This document shows, in pieces, positions 1 to 10,142 of a stretch of DNA of 64,000 nt. How positions within the stretch are numbered: the first letter of the stretch is position 1; each line of letters opens with the position of its first letter. Below the pieces are notes generated by a model. That model did not search any database, was not told the DNA's origin, and worked only from the letters and a program-made list of their open reading frames with translations. Source of the DNA: DAIQON01 sp036787835 (GTDB taxonomy: Bacteria; Patescibacteriota; Saccharimonadia; Saccharimonadales; UBA4665); NCBI GenBank assembly GCA_036787835.1, contig DAIQON010000002.1, forward strand, positions 62,001-126,000, given 5' to 3'. Made by a program: the position numbers and the translations under genes.

Positions 1-764
1 GCGATCATGCCGCTTCGGACCCCACTATAGATCATGCTGGCAGTCAAAAAACTAGCCACCAGAATGATCGTAAAACTGATGTAAATTCTAGCCGCACTGA
101 CTGGCTTAGTGGCTATAGCGGTAGCCGCCTTAGATAAAAAGCTCGGTACATAGTCATTCGATTTAATAGCTAGAGGATTACTGGCAATAGCCAGGTCAAC
201 AGGGATCATTCCTAGAGATACTTGAACTGATTTACCGAGCGTATTGGTAATACTTGCAGTGCCTAGTGTATTAGAATTGCCAGTAAATGGGAGGGCAGCT
301 TTGCCGATTATTTCTGATTGTCCGCCATCTGCTTTCATTGCTACGCCGTTAATGGCGGATATGGATACATAGTCACCGGTTATAATTGGTCCATTTTGGT
401 CACTGACCAAGACATTAACACGCCCAGATGTAGCCACAAATATCTGCTGTTTGGATACACTTTGAGGGGTAAGAGCAAAAGATGATGAATTTTGCTGAAC
501 AGCAACTCCAAGCAAGTTAGTTAGGCGATTCATCGGTAGTGCCTCGACGGTATTCTGCACCCCTGGTTTGAGTCGCACTAACATACCTATATCGACGGTG
601 GAGTCAGCATTATAGCTTTGGGTTACCGATTGACTCTGTTGGCCTGAGTTTGATGAATTATTCTTGGATGAACCAGCCGCTACAACATGCGTATTAAAGC
701 CCATGGCCACTAAGGCGACCAGAGCAATCAGAGATAGGACTTTATTTATTTTTGTTTTTGACAT
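1..764 (-). CDS. Secreted membrane-anchored protein, partial (3' end outside window)
   Basis: The frame is open from an ATG at 764 to the window edge, giving at least 254 residues. The N-terminus has a basic stretch and a hydrophobic signal segment (about residues 8-22), then a Ser/Asn/Gln-rich linker (about 30-48). The middle is beta-rich and lacks a recognisable family motif, though residues 110-190 resemble Ig-like or invasin-type surface modules (weak impression). A second hydrophobic segment near residues 225-245 is probably a membrane anchor. It starts 47 bp after the stop of the giant kelch protein on the same strand, so the two are likely co-transcribed and act at the cell surface. 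Function unknown. Confidence 0.75.
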   Translation of the reverse strand, partial: MSKTKINKVLSLIALVALVAMGFNTHVVAAGSSKNNSSNSGQQSQSVTQSYNADSTVDIGMLVRLKPGVQNTVEALPMNRLTNLLGVAVQQNSSSFALTPQSVSKQQIFVATSGRVNVLVSDQNGPIITGDYVSISAINGVAMKADGGQSEIIGKAALPFTGNSNTLGTASITNTLGKSVQVSLGMIPVDLAIASNPLAIKSNDYVPSFLSKAATAIATKPVSAARIYISFTIILVASFLTASMIYSGVRSGMI

Positions 765-810
765 TACCCAACTTTATTATACCTGAGTAGTGCAATAGTT
801 AAGTTAGCTT

Positions 811-3800
811 CTAGGGTGGGGCGTCCAGACTAGTAATTCTGTCGTTGGTAAAAGTCTGTCCCAATCTTAACCTGTTGCCGGTAGCAGGATGATAGTACAG
901 ATTCATAGCGCTTACATTGGTGTGTGAGTTACCAGAAGAAGAATTATCCGGAAAAGCAAAGGCACTCGAATCATCGATTAGTAGCGAAACCCACTCATAT
1001 TGAGCCAGGTTGGTGGTATTCGAGCAATTGTCGGTGGAAAGCGTGGTTAGTGTTTTAGAACCAATTATTATTGGCGCTTGGTTCAAATTATTGAATGTAG
1101 CACAAGAAGTCGTGGCGAATTTATAGCCTAAGCCGATTCCGCCCGTACCTGGGGAGTTAATTGGAGCAGCATTACTACCAGCCAACGTAGCTTCAATCGG
1201 TGTAACATTCCGCTCCATATTTGCTAGATAAGAATATAGAGCAGTGTGGGGCTGTGATCCGAGTCCTATAGAATAAATGTTTGAATAGTAGGTCGTACCA
1301 TCATCTCCACCGATGTAATAGGCATAGCCATTGTAGGTGGCGGTAGATATGTAGCCGTAAGCTGCACTACTATTTATATCTCCAACTAGTGAAAAGGTGC
1401 CGGTTGACCCATTAGAGTTAATTGGCGCCGCCCAGATGCTATTACAATAAATTGATGAAGTTGCTGTTGTGTCACAATTATCTCCATTTGTGCTTGAGCC
1501 TTGCTCACCACCTTGGAAGTAAAGATATCCGTTATAAGCGTAGAGGCTGCCAGATACACCGCCCATTTGATATAACCCGTCTGGATTCACACCGCTTGAC
1601 CAATTAATAGTTGTGCCTGAAATAGTGCCGGTATATAGAAGATTACTTGATGAGCCGTAGTATTCGTAAATATTATTACCATAAACAGTTGCTGCGTTAG
1701 TTTCTGCGTTAGTGGTCTGGACGTTCAAAGGTGGTTGAGTAATCGTAGCTTCACTACCTAAAGTTCCATTGGAATTTAGGTTTACAGCGTAATTGTTCGG
1801 GCAGGCTGGGTTGCCAATGGGGACTACAGTATATGATGATACCTTAAACACATAGCAACTCCCAGAAATAAGGGTAAACAGTTTGTTGTTATATATGAAC
1901 GTATAGGGGTCTGTAAAGCCCGTTATAGAAGAAGTAAAACATCCAAAGGGGCAGTAAGTTTGTACGCCAAAGTTATATGGATCCGATGTACTACCTCCAG
2001 TGCTGGCTAAATATGCAAAAACGGAGCCAGATGCACAGGCATTTACAGGGCAAGCGGTACTGGGTGTTGACCCCGTACAAGTACCAGCACAACTAAGAGC
2101 ACCAGTACTCGGAGATATTGCAGCATACTGGATATCGTAAACGGCGTGCTCGTTTACAGAGTTTGTATCCAATTCGTCAGTTGTGCCTCCAGTTATATAC
2201 AAATAACCATTATATGCAGCTATACCCGCACTGGCTCTTGGGGTGGTGAAATAAAATGGACTTCCGCTTACAGCCGTTGTTGTACCGTCGGGATTTAACG
2301 CATAGACATTAACCGCATTACTGTACTGACTACTCAGACCGTCAGAACAAGTTGTGCTAGCAGAGGCCTTTATACCACCAGCTACAAATAAATACCCTTC
2401 GTACGCGACGCTTGAAGTCTGGCCCAAATTTGTACAAAGGCTGGCGGCGGTATTCCAGGAAAGTGTACCCGAGCTAGAAGTAAGGATACCATTACCACCG
2501 GCATTTAAAACGTTTGTATAGCCCGCACCAATCATGCTACCGCACATTGGATCTACTGCATTTACAGATGCACCCGTACAACCACCATACGTACCAATGA
2601 CCCCGTTATTAACATATGCACCAAATCCCCACATGCTGTTATGGAGTTGGATAGCTGGGTTTACTGACGACAAATTAGTAGGCGTGCCCGGTGCGCCAGT
2701 AGATGGACTAAGTGGTACTGACCAAATGTCATTTTTAAGATTGCCGCTAGAACAGCCAAAGTTAGTTGACGAGTTGCTAAGTGCAGTACAGCCTCCCATA
2801 ATATATAAATAGCCGTTGTAGGCGACTGAAGCCGGTTGATACCTACCGCCAATCCCGGAAGTTGAAACTGTTGCCCATGAAAGTATCCCGCCTGATGGCG
2901 ATAGCTTCCCAACGTAGATATTCGAGTTCAATACTGTACATCCACCTGAAGAATTAGTACCACTAGCGGTGCATCCACCGAATACATAAACATAGTTGTT
3001 ATATACTGCTGTACTAAATCCAAACATCGCTGTCGGTAACGACGATGTAGATAACCAATTTCCACTCGTAATTACACCGCCGCCCGGCGCGTAATATGAT
3101 AGGTTTGTAGCAAGAGACCCCCCCGATGAGCCACAAAAATAACCACTTGGTATGCTGCTGCCGCCGGTGCCTACACTACAACCACCAATCATATAAACAT
3201 TGCCATCGTACGTAAAGTCTCCACCTAAAACCGCACTATACCCGGCTGGTCCAGTGACACCGCTAGAATTACTTATAGCCCCAGTTCGGGAGTTAATCTG
3301 GTATTCCTGTGGTGGGCTTGTGGCACCGCAAACATTACCAGTTCCTGGTGCACTACATTGTTGTAATATATAAAGTTCGGTGCCTACAACAACCGCAGTA
3401 CCACCATACTCGTTACTGGTTAATGTAATTGAGTTGGTGGTCCACGTATTACTACCTATGGTACCGTCAGGAGCAATAGTATCGTAGTAAATGTTCTGCG
3501 ACATGTCGGCAGTGGCGCTAGAATGACAAGCCTTCGATGCGCTAGCTGCGTTAGTACAGCCACCCATAACATATATGTAGCCAGCATTTACCAACACTGT
3601 AGGGTCGTAAAGAACGCCTGACGATGGATAAGCGGGTAGAGTTGATGCCCAGGTATTGGTAGCCAAATTGCCAGCCGAACTAATTTGTGTAGAAAAAGTC
3701 TTATTGCAATAATTGGTGGTATTAGGTCCACAAGTAGGGTCTGTCGCGCTATTATGTTGACCTCCAATATTGTATAGATATCCGCCCAAAGCGACTGAGC

Positions 3801-5841
3801 CACCTTCTCCAACTGGGAAGACAGAGGTTAACGAGTTGGTGGTGGAGCTATACCAAGTCCCTAATGAGCCATTCGAGTTGATTTGGGCATACTCCAGCTG
3901 ATTGTTACCAGCAAACCCAAAGTTGGTTACGCCTCCCCATTCGTATATATAGCCACTGTACACTGCCATGCTAAAGTTGTCTTGGCTAACACCTGAAGCA
4001 GTGGTATTCATAAACATCCCAAGACTACCATCACTATTTATTTGGGCGTAGCCAACATAGTTATAATCACCAGGCGTACCTGAATAGTGATAGCCATCCA
4101 TTATGTATAGGTGGCCGTTGTAGGCCGTAGCCGATTCACCGTGCATAGTGACTGACGTCATGGTGCCCGAAATATTATACTTAACTCCGCCCGTTACACT
4201 CGTCCATGAACCACTGCCGACTGAGCCATCGGCATTGAATGACGTATACTGAATGTCCCCCTGATCTGTGCTGGCAGCACTTATTCCCCCCATTATATAA
4301 ATATAACCAGCGTAAGCTACCGCAGAAAAATCATAACGAGGGGTTGAGAATGGGTTAGCGTCTGTTACCCAAGTTCCTAAAGAGCCAACGATACTACTAG
4401 GTGTACAGCCACCGGTAAACACCGACCCATTACAGATTGGCGCATATTGTACATCGCCGCAATAGTAAGTGCTGCCCGAGCCAGTTGTACAACCAGTTGC
4501 ACTAGACGAAGTTACGCCACCAAACACATATAGGTAACCATTGTAGGCTATTGCCTGAGAATAGGCTCTGGGTGTGGTGAAAGAAGTTGTCGTCGACCAT
4601 GACCCAATTGTTCCGCCTCCGATTAACGCATATTGTACATCGCCGCAATAGTAAGTGCTGGGCGAGCCTGTAGTACAGCTGCCCGAGCTGGATGAAGTAA
4701 CTCCACCAACCGAGTAAACAAGGCCATTATAGGTGGCTATCGCATTACCAGTTCGCGGTGTGGTTATCGCTCCGGTAGCTGATGCCCATGAATTAACATA
4801 GCCTCCTGTTATATAGTTGGTCGAAATCGATGTTCCGGTATTATTTACATTTGATTCGTTATTACCGCCAAAAGTTGAAGCTGAACTCACTACAACACTG
4901 GGGTCGATTGATACTGGGTAGCTAAGACCTTTCAAGCCAGTTGCTTTTACAGTAACTGTGGTGCCACTAAGTGCGAACTGGGACTTAGCTGGGCCATTGC
5001 TACCATTACTCGAACTAATTGTTGGTGGCATAAGTACGAACTCAAGATAAGTCTTCTGAGCTTTTTCCCTGGCAGCAGAAACTTTACTACGGTCGGCATT
5101 TGAACCATAGCTAATATTGCCAAATAAAACCGGATTGGCTGAGAATACACCAATTGCTCCGCTTGGCATTAGCCTTGCTTGTAAACTACTGGGCAGATCA
5201 AGCTTATATGAGAAGCTAGTGCTGTCGCCAACTGACTTATTTAGAATTATGTCTTCCCTAAGACCATTGCTTTTTACAGTGTAGACCGCTTGTTCATTAT
5301 GGTTGATGGGATAGACAAACTGGCCATTGGCATATTTAGCTGTAGCTGTTTTAAAGTTTGGCTGAATAGAAAATGAAAGATTGTTTAGGTTATCATAAAA
5401 AGTCATCTTTTTATTATTAAGGTTAGCTGGTGCATCAAAGCTGTATGAAGTACTATCACCCCCACCAATCCTGACTGAATTAGAGGCTACCGCGGGCTGG
5501 CCCTCCAGCTTCTTATTTAGAGAGTACGTACCAGTTTTCTTGGAGTAGGTTAATGACTGTTTTGCCAGTGCAACGTCAGGCGTGCCGATTAATTTTTGTG
5601 CTTCGCTAGAAACCTTATATCTAGGACTAGTTAACGAGCTGTAGACAAAAGCTATGCCTATCACTAAGACTACTGGACCTAAAATTTTTGACACCTTAAT
5701 TATCTGCTTACTATTAGCTCTTCGTTTTGAGTTTAGGTGTTTAAACGATCGTCTTAAATATAACCTAACAGACCGGATCGAAGATCTTGTCTTTTCAGTA
5801 TATTTCTTAGTTACCCTAATCGGTTTTTTATGTATTTCCAT
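811..5841 (-). CDS. Giant kelch-repeat surface protein (1676 aa)
   Basis: An N-terminal cytoplasmic basic region (about 45 residues) precedes one transmembrane segment (about 54-70). The long outside part has many kelch-like blades, recognisable by the recurring pattern Y-N-G-Y-(L/I)-Y-(I/V)-x-G-G, with Ser/Thr/Gly-rich loops and paired cysteines such as the STYYCGDVQY unit. A beta-propeller or chain of propellers is expected, probably for adhesion or carbohydrate contact (inference). I chose the ATG at 5841; an in-frame GTG lies at 5850 and neither has a clear ribosome binding site. A 34-bp exact direct repeat inside the gene (4441-4474 and 4628-4661) indicates recent blade duplication. No LPXTG-like motif is seen at the C-terminus. 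Confidence 0.85.
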   Translation of the reverse strand: MEIHKKPIRVTKKYTEKTRSSIRSVRLYLRRSFKHLNSKRRANSKQIIKVSKILGPVVLVIGIAFVYSSLTSPRYKVSSEAQKLIGTPDVALAKQSLTYSKKTGTYSLNKKLEGQPAVASNSVRIGGGDSTSYSFDAPANLNNKKMTFYDNLNNLSFSIQPNFKTATAKYANGQFVYPINHNEQAVYTVKSNGLREDIILNKSVGDSTSFSYKLDLPSSLQARLMPSGAIGVFSANPVLFGNISYGSNADRSKVSAAREKAQKTYLEFVLMPPTISSSNGSNGPAKSQFALSGTTVTVKATGLKGLSYPVSIDPSVVVSSASTFGGNNESNVNNTGTSISTNYITGGYVNSWASATGAITTPRTGNAIATYNGLVYSVGGVTSSSSGSCTTGSPSTYYCGDVQYALIGGGTIGSWSTTTSFTTPRAYSQAIAYNGYLYVFGGVTSSSATGCTTGSGSTYYCGDVQYAPICNGSVFTGGCTPSSIVGSLGTWVTDANPFSTPRYDFSAVAYAGYIYIMGGISAASTDQGDIQYTSFNADGSVGSGSWTSVTGGVKYNISGTMTSVTMHGESATAYNGHLYIMDGYHYSGTPGDYNYVGYAQINSDGSLGMFMNTTASGVSQDNFSMAVYSGYIYEWGGVTNFGFAGNNQLEYAQINSNGSLGTWYSSTTNSLTSVFPVGEGGSVALGGYLYNIGGQHNSATDPTCGPNTTNYCNKTFSTQISSAGNLATNTWASTLPAYPSSGVLYDPTVLVNAGYIYVMGGCTNAASASKACHSSATADMSQNIYYDTIAPDGTIGSNTWTTNSITLTSNEYGGTAVVVGTELYILQQCSAPGTGNVCGATSPPQEYQINSRTGAISNSSGVTGPAGYSAVLGGDFTYDGNVYMIGGCSVGTGGSSIPSGYFCGSSGGSLATNLSYYAPGGGVITSGNWLSTSSLPTAMFGFSTAVYNNYVYVFGGCTASGTNSSGGCTVLNSNIYVGKLSPSGGILSWATVSTSGIGGRYQPASVAYNGYLYIMGGCTALSNSSTNFGCSSGNLKNDIWSVPLSPSTGAPGTPTNLSSVNPAIQLHNSMWGFGAYVNNGVIGTYGGCTGASVNAVDPMCGSMIGAGYTNVLNAGGNGILTSSSGTLSWNTAASLCTNLGQTSSVAYEGYLFVAGGIKASASTTCSDGLSSQYSNAVNVYALNPDGTTTAVSGSPFYFTTPRASAGIAAYNGYLYITGGTTDELDTNSVNEHAVYDIQYAAISPSTGALSCAGTCTGSTPSTACPVNACASGSVFAYLASTGGSTSDPYNFGVQTYCPFGCFTSSITGFTDPYTFIYNNKLFTLISGSCYVFKVSSYTVVPIGNPACPNNYAVNLNSNGTLGSEATITQPPLNVQTTNAETNAATVYGNNIYEYYGSSSNLLYTGTISGTTINWSSGVNPDGLYQMGGVSGSLYAYNGYLYFQGGEQGSSTNGDNCDTTATSSIYCNSIWAAPINSNGSTGTFSLVGDINSSAAYGYISTATYNGYAYYIGGDDGTTYYSNIYSIGLGSQPHTALYSYLANMERNVTPIEATLAGSNAAPINSPGTGGIGLGYKFATTSCATFNNLNQAPIIIGSKTLTTLSTDNCSNTTNLAQYEWVSLLIDDSSAFAFPDNSSSGNSHTNVSAMNLYYHPATGNRLRLGQTFTNDRITSLDAPP

Positions 5842-5907
5842 TAGCCACACTAACAGGTTATGTTATAGGTATAAATTATACAGAAAAATATAACAAAAGG
5901 GTAGTGT

Positions 5908-7053
5908 TTATATTATTTGCGAAAGAACTTTTATGGTTTCTCTAAGCTGCCGCTTGTTTGTGCCTCTACCAAGGGTCATTCTGATAGAACTTCTGGCAAG
6001 TTCGTCACTTAAACCGATCGCACCAAGTACATGTGATGGCTCAAGACTGCTAGCGCTACAAGCAGATCCTGCAGCTGCAAGAATATTCTGTTGATCAAGT
6101 TTAAATAATAATGCTTCATTGTCTTGCCCAGGAATCGAGAAGTGAACATTATTAGCAATCTTATGTTTCACGTTTCCGTTAATAATAGGCTCTGGGCTTA
6201 TTCTTTGTAGTTCTTGGTAGAAATAGTCTCTAAGTTCAGTTAATCGTTTTGATTCATCTTTTCGCATCTTTTGAGCAATTTCGAGTGCTACGGCAAAACC
6301 GGCCGCATTTACTAAGCTCTCTGTTCCCGATCTTAAGCCGTGTTCTTGGCCACCGCCATCTATTAACGGCTTTAAGATGGTGCCTGCTTTAATAAATAAT
6401 ACCCCTGATTGTTTGGGGCCGTATACTTTGCCGCCGTTTATGGTCATCATATCCACGCCAAGACGGGATATATGTAGGTCGAGATAGTTTGAAGCTTGGC
6501 AAGCGTCTGTATGCAGCAAAATGGGCGTAGTTATCCCCTCCTCTAGTCTTTTAATCCTAATTTCGGCGACTACTTTTGCTATTTTCGCAATCGGCTGAAT
6601 AGTGCCAATCTCGTTATTAACATACATGACGCTGACGAGTATTGTCTTATCGTCGATTTTGCTAAGCAAATCGTTAGTATCAATGATTCCAGTATGATCA
6701 ACTTTAATAGACTTATGGTGAAAGCTATTTGCCGGATTAATTACTGAATCGTGCTCAATAGCAGATAGCAGTATATTGCCGTCAGGAAATCTGGTGAGTA
6801 GGCCTTTTATGGCAAGGTTATTTGCCTCAGTCCCTCCTGCTGTAAATATAATCTCACTAGGCTTAGCACCAATTATGTTGGCAACTTTTGCTCGGGCACT
6901 ACTAAGAGCCTGCTTAGTCTCTATAGCCCGCGAATAATTTGCTGACGGATTATAGAAAAGGTCACGGTAGAATGGCTTCATTGCCGCCTCCACTCGTTCA
7001 TCAAGCGGTGTCGCTGCAGCATAGTCCAAGTAGACGACTGATTTACTGGTCAT
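5908..7053 (-). CDS. Cysteine desulfurase (NifS/IscS family, class V aminotransferase)
   Basis: A PLP enzyme that takes sulfur from cysteine for Fe-S clusters and tRNA thiolation. Seen in the sequence: the N-terminal YLDYAAATP motif, the SAIEHDSV segment with the PLP-stacking histidine, TDACQ, the PLP lysine in GGKVYGPK, and the catalytic cysteine loop AGSACSAS. The length (about 381 residues) is normal. I prefer the ATG at 7053 over an in-frame GTG at 7074 because the family motif starts within ten residues of it. No iscU or suf genes are adjacent, so its sulfur acceptor is not evident here. Two small unknown genes follow upstream on the same strand. Confidence 0.93.
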   Translation of the reverse strand: MTSKSVVYLDYAAATPLDERVEAAMKPFYRDLFYNPSANYSRAIETKQALSSARAKVANIIGAKPSEIIFTAGGTEANNLAIKGLLTRFPDGNILLSAIEHDSVINPANSFHHKSIKVDHTGIIDTNDLLSKIDDKTILVSVMYVNNEIGTIQPIAKIAKVVAEIRIKRLEEGITTPILLHTDACQASNYLDLHISRLGVDMMTINGGKVYGPKQSGVLFIKAGTILKPLIDGGGQEHGLRSGTESLVNAAGFAVALEIAQKMRKDESKRLTELRDYFYQELQRISPEPIINGNVKHKIANNVHFSIPGQDNEALLFKLDQQNILAAAGSACSASSLEPSHVLGAIGLSDELARSSIRMTLGRGTNKRQLRETIKVLSQII

Positions 7054-7080
7054 CCGTTTATTCTGCCCCGACACTAAGAT

Positions 7081-7458
7081 TTAAGCAGCCTGAGTCTGGA
7101 GCATTTTATAATACTCAGTTTTGACAAGCTTTACATACTGTTTTATGGCGTGATAAAGGTGCTTAGATTCGAGGTCATCGATTCGATGGTAGGACTGGCC
7201 GTTTTGTGATTTCAAAACACCACTAGGTCGGATGTTGTACCTGGTTGATACAACAACCCTGTTACCATTTTGGTCCACCCAATCCTCGTGCCAAATCCAG
7301 TTATGTTCATCTAGACAGAAGAAATCTCGGTTATGACCGGCTGGAATTGGGCCGAATAGTTTACGCCCAATAGTTGATTCAAATTTAATAAGGTCGCGCT
7401 CTATGTCTGCTGCACGTTCTTGCTGAGTTCGAGGTAATAATCTAGGTAAGATTCCCAT
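7081..7458 (-). CDS. Conserved hypothetical protein (125 aa)
   Basis: A soluble, charged protein with no signal peptide or membrane segment. It contains an aromatic-rich core (DEHNWIWHEDWVDQNGNR) followed by an arginine/valine strand and a helical C-terminus. It sits 6-27 bp from genes on each side in a minus-strand run (unknown 95 aa gene, this gene, cysteine desulfurase), so co-transcription is likely. I do not recognise the family. Confidence 0.7.
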   Translation of the reverse strand: MGILPRLLPRTQQERAADIERDLIKFESTIGRKLFGPIPAGHNRDFFCLDEHNWIWHEDWVDQNGNRVVVSTRYNIRPSGVLKSQNGQSYHRIDDLESKHLYHAIKQYVKLVKTEYYKMLQTQAA

Positions 7459-7473
7459 AATATTTCCTGTTCT

Positions 7474-7761
7474 TTAAGCTGCCTCACGGCGAATTTCATC
7501 AATTTGGATTCTAATTTGTTGGGCATCAAGTGGATTTTCAGCAGTTACAGGAGATATCGGTACAATATCGGCAACATCAATATCTTCGACGTGGCCAACA
7601 GTTTGAACTGTAGCAATTTCAGTAGGTTGAATTATGTTAGGGATATCAGGATAGTGTTCAAGCATAACTTCAGCATGATCTAAAACAGATATTCTAGTGC
7701 CCATAATTTGCCTTTGCAAACTATCACCCAAAAATTCAAAAGCGCTTCCGACTAATCCCAT
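7474..7761 (-). CDS. Hypothetical protein (95 aa)
   Basis: A short acidic protein starting MGLVGSAFEFLGDSLQ, with an amphipathic N-terminal helix and a C-terminal helix rich in Asp/Glu/Ile. There are no cysteines and no membrane span. It lies 15 bp after the tatD gene in the direction of transcription and 16 bp before the 125 aa gene. The family is not recognised; the gene is supported by tight operon spacing rather than by motif. Confidence 0.6.
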   Translation of the reverse strand: MGLVGSAFEFLGDSLQRQIMGTRISVLDHAEVMLEHYPDIPNIIQPTEIATVQTVGHVEDIDVADIVPISPVTAENPLDAQQIRIQIDEIRREAA

Positions 7762-7775
7762 TACTAATTCCTTTA

Positions 7776-8609
7776 TTAAATTATCTTCTCAGTTAAAAAG
7801 AGTTCGGATGCATTAATCGTCGTCTGTTGTGCTAGACGACTAAAGTCCTCACCCCTTAAATCCGCCAAAAACGAAGCTATTAAAGCTATGTTTTTAGGTT
7901 CATTTATGGTACCACGTATTGGGCTAGGAGTCAAGAAGGGAGAATCAGTTTCCAGCAATAATCTATTTAGCGGAATTTGCTTGTGAACCTCTGTCAGCTG
8001 TGGGTCCTTATTAAAAGTAGCTATTCCATTTACCCCAATATACAACCCGTGGTCCAAAGCCTTGGCAAAATTGGCTAGATTATCTGTATAACTATGCAGC
8101 ACGCCCCTAAGCTTATTACCTCGATTAAAGTTGTTAAATACTGGCCAAAAGTCTTTAAACGCCTGTCTAACATGGAAGATAATAGGCAAATTATTATCTA
8201 GTGCTAGTTGTAGCTGAAACTCAAGCATTTTAATCTGGGTACCTCTAGGCGAGTGTTCATAATAGTAATCTAGACCACATTCACCAATCGCTATAACCTT
8301 GTCTTTCTTTACTAGTGAGCTAAAGACTCCAACTTTTTGAGATGAGCCTATATGATCTTTGGCTTCGTGTGGATGAATACCGACGCTTGCCCAGGTGTTA
8401 GGTCTCGATTTAACCAGATCGACTGCCAAAATACTGTTGTCAAGCGTACAGCCGACGATAATGAGTTTAGTTACGCTAGCCGATTTAGCTCGTGAGATTA
8501 GCTCATCTATATCAGCCCCTGGGAGCTTACGCCACAGTTCGGCTGTGTAATCATCGCCTGCAAGTGGCGAGATCGATTGGATATGACAGTGGGTATCGAC
8601 CAGGTCCAT
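7776..8609 (-). CDS. tatD: TatD-family metal-dependent DNase
   Basis: A TIM-barrel metallohydrolase of about 277 residues, the usual size. Metal ligands are visible in order: DTHCHIQ at the N-terminus, the ECGLDYY glutamate, FHVRQAF (His), the LHSYT histidine near residue 160, and the C-terminal ETDSPFLTP aspartate. TatD proteins are 3'-5' exonucleases in DNA repair or turnover. The gene follows metG by 7 bp, a pairing common across bacteria (metG-tatD-ksgA), which supports the call. Confidence 0.93.
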   Translation of the reverse strand: MDLVDTHCHIQSISPLAGDDYTAELWRKLPGADIDELISRAKSASVTKLIIVGCTLDNSILAVDLVKSRPNTWASVGIHPHEAKDHIGSSQKVGVFSSLVKKDKVIAIGECGLDYYYEHSPRGTQIKMLEFQLQLALDNNLPIIFHVRQAFKDFWPVFNNFNRGNKLRGVLHSYTDNLANFAKALDHGLYIGVNGIATFNKDPQLTEVHKQIPLNRLLLETDSPFLTPSPIRGTINEPKNIALIASFLADLRGEDFSRLAQQTTINASELFLTEKII

Positions 8610-8616
8610 TGGTCTA

Positions 8617-10068
8617 TTAACTCGCAGGTTTAGTTGTCTCTTTTTTGGGGAAAAGAGTGCTCTTTAGAGGCACTGTTTTACCACCTTCAAAGACAGACTT
8701 AATTTTCTTAGCTGTATCTGGCATAAACGGCTCGAGCAGAATAGCGATTTCTAGTAAGCTACCGACTTGGTAAGCTAAAACTTCTTGAAGGTGTTCTTTG
8801 TCGTCAGACTTGGCAATCATCCACGGTTTTTCTTCATCAATATACTGATTTAGGCCTCTTACCTGCGACCATACTTCATCGAGTGCATGATCAAAATGAC
8901 AAGCGGCAATAGCTTGCTGATAAGCAGCTATATCGTGTTCAGGTGGTGGCACTTCACCAGTCTCTCCGCCCTGATAGTTTTCGATCATTGCCACCGTTCT
9001 TTGAACTAAATTACCTAGCTCATTAGCCAGCTCATTGTTATAACTGGCTTCAAAGGTAGCCCAAGAAAAATCACCGTCAGAATAGCTAGGAATATGCCTT
9101 AGGAAGAAGTAGCGAAAGGCATCGCTCCCATATTCGTTGATTACGTCGTTAGGTGAGACATAATTTCCAAGGCTTTTACTCATCTTTTTACCGTCAATGT
9201 TAATGAAACCATGAATATATAGATTCTTTGGTAGCTCTAAACCAAGACTAAGTAGCATTGCTGGCCAGATTGCGGCATGAAAACGGCTAATGTCTTTACC
9301 TATGACCTGGAAATCTGCTGGCCAATAGTTTTTAAAGTCGCTGTGCTCTGGATAGCCAAGAACTGTTATATAGTTCATCAGTGCTTCGAACCAAACATAC
9401 ATTATCTGGTTCTTATCTCCAGGCACATCAATCCCCCACATAAGCTTATCTTTAGGTCTTGAGATGCTAATGTCGTCTAAGCCGGACTCTAAAAGGCTTA
9501 GGATTTCATTACGCTTAGTGGCTGGATAAAGCTTAAACTGATTATTCTCAATAGCGGTTATTATTTGTTTGGTGTACTTACTCAGTCGAAAGAAGTAGTT
9601 ATCTTCCTGAATTTTCTCGTATGGGCGATTGTGATTCGGGCATATCCCGCCATTTGCTTTAACTTCAGTTTCGGTAAAGTATGCTTCGTCACCTGTACAG
9701 TACCAGCCCTCGTACTTACCTTTATAGATATCCGCTTGTAGGTCTTTCCAGATTAATTTGGCACGGTCTTCGTGTGCCTTGTCTGTTGTTCGAATGAACC
9801 GATTATTGCTTATCTCAAGATGTTCACCGAGCTCTTTAAACATATTGCTCATTTTTGCAGCAAGCTCAGCCGGAGTCATACCGAGTTCTGCTGCCTTTTC
9901 GCTTATCTTGCCGCCGTGTTCATCAGTCCCAGTAGTAAATATTACTTCCTTGCCTTGAGCACGCGCATATCTAGCGATAACATCTCCAATTACCATTTCC
10001 ATAGCGTGGCCTAGGTGTGGTTCACCGTTAACGTATGGTATAGACGTGGTCACGTAGAAATGGCTCAT
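8617..10068 (-). CDS. metG: Methionyl-tRNA synthetase
   Basis: A class I aminoacyl-tRNA synthetase charging tRNA-Met. The HIGH motif appears as HLGHAM at about residue 19, and the KMSKS loop as DGKKMSKSLGN around residue 290. A zinc-knuckle insertion with cysteines (WYCTGDEAYF and GGICPNHNRPY) lies near residues 122-145. At 483 residues it has the catalytic core and anticodon-binding helical domain but lacks the C-terminal tRNA-binding OB fold found in longer MetG proteins, as in other reduced genomes. It is transcribed together with tatD. Confidence 0.96.
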   Translation of the reverse strand: MSHFYVTTSIPYVNGEPHLGHAMEMVIGDVIARYARAQGKEVIFTTGTDEHGGKISEKAAELGMTPAELAAKMSNMFKELGEHLEISNNRFIRTTDKAHEDRAKLIWKDLQADIYKGKYEGWYCTGDEAYFTETEVKANGGICPNHNRPYEKIQEDNYFFRLSKYTKQIITAIENNQFKLYPATKRNEILSLLESGLDDISISRPKDKLMWGIDVPGDKNQIMYVWFEALMNYITVLGYPEHSDFKNYWPADFQVIGKDISRFHAAIWPAMLLSLGLELPKNLYIHGFINIDGKKMSKSLGNYVSPNDVINEYGSDAFRYFFLRHIPSYSDGDFSWATFEASYNNELANELGNLVQRTVAMIENYQGGETGEVPPPEHDIAAYQQAIAACHFDHALDEVWSQVRGLNQYIDEEKPWMIAKSDDKEHLQEVLAYQVGSLLEIAILLEPFMPDTAKKIKSVFEGGKTVPLKSTLFPKKETTKPAS

Positions 10069-10142
10069 TGTTTTCCTTAATCTTAATTAATGCTTAACAG
10101 TATATATAAGATAGGCCTCTTGATACAGGGGTTATCTTTTTT

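Noticed and set aside
4947..5153. Short frames opposite and within the kelch gene and other large genes
   Set aside because: They lie entirely inside well-supported coding sequence and have no ribosome binding sites or family motifs.
10111..10142. Terminator of the HIT gene
   Set aside because: The hairpin has its T-run on the plus strand, opposite to the flanking genes, and the stem is imperfect.
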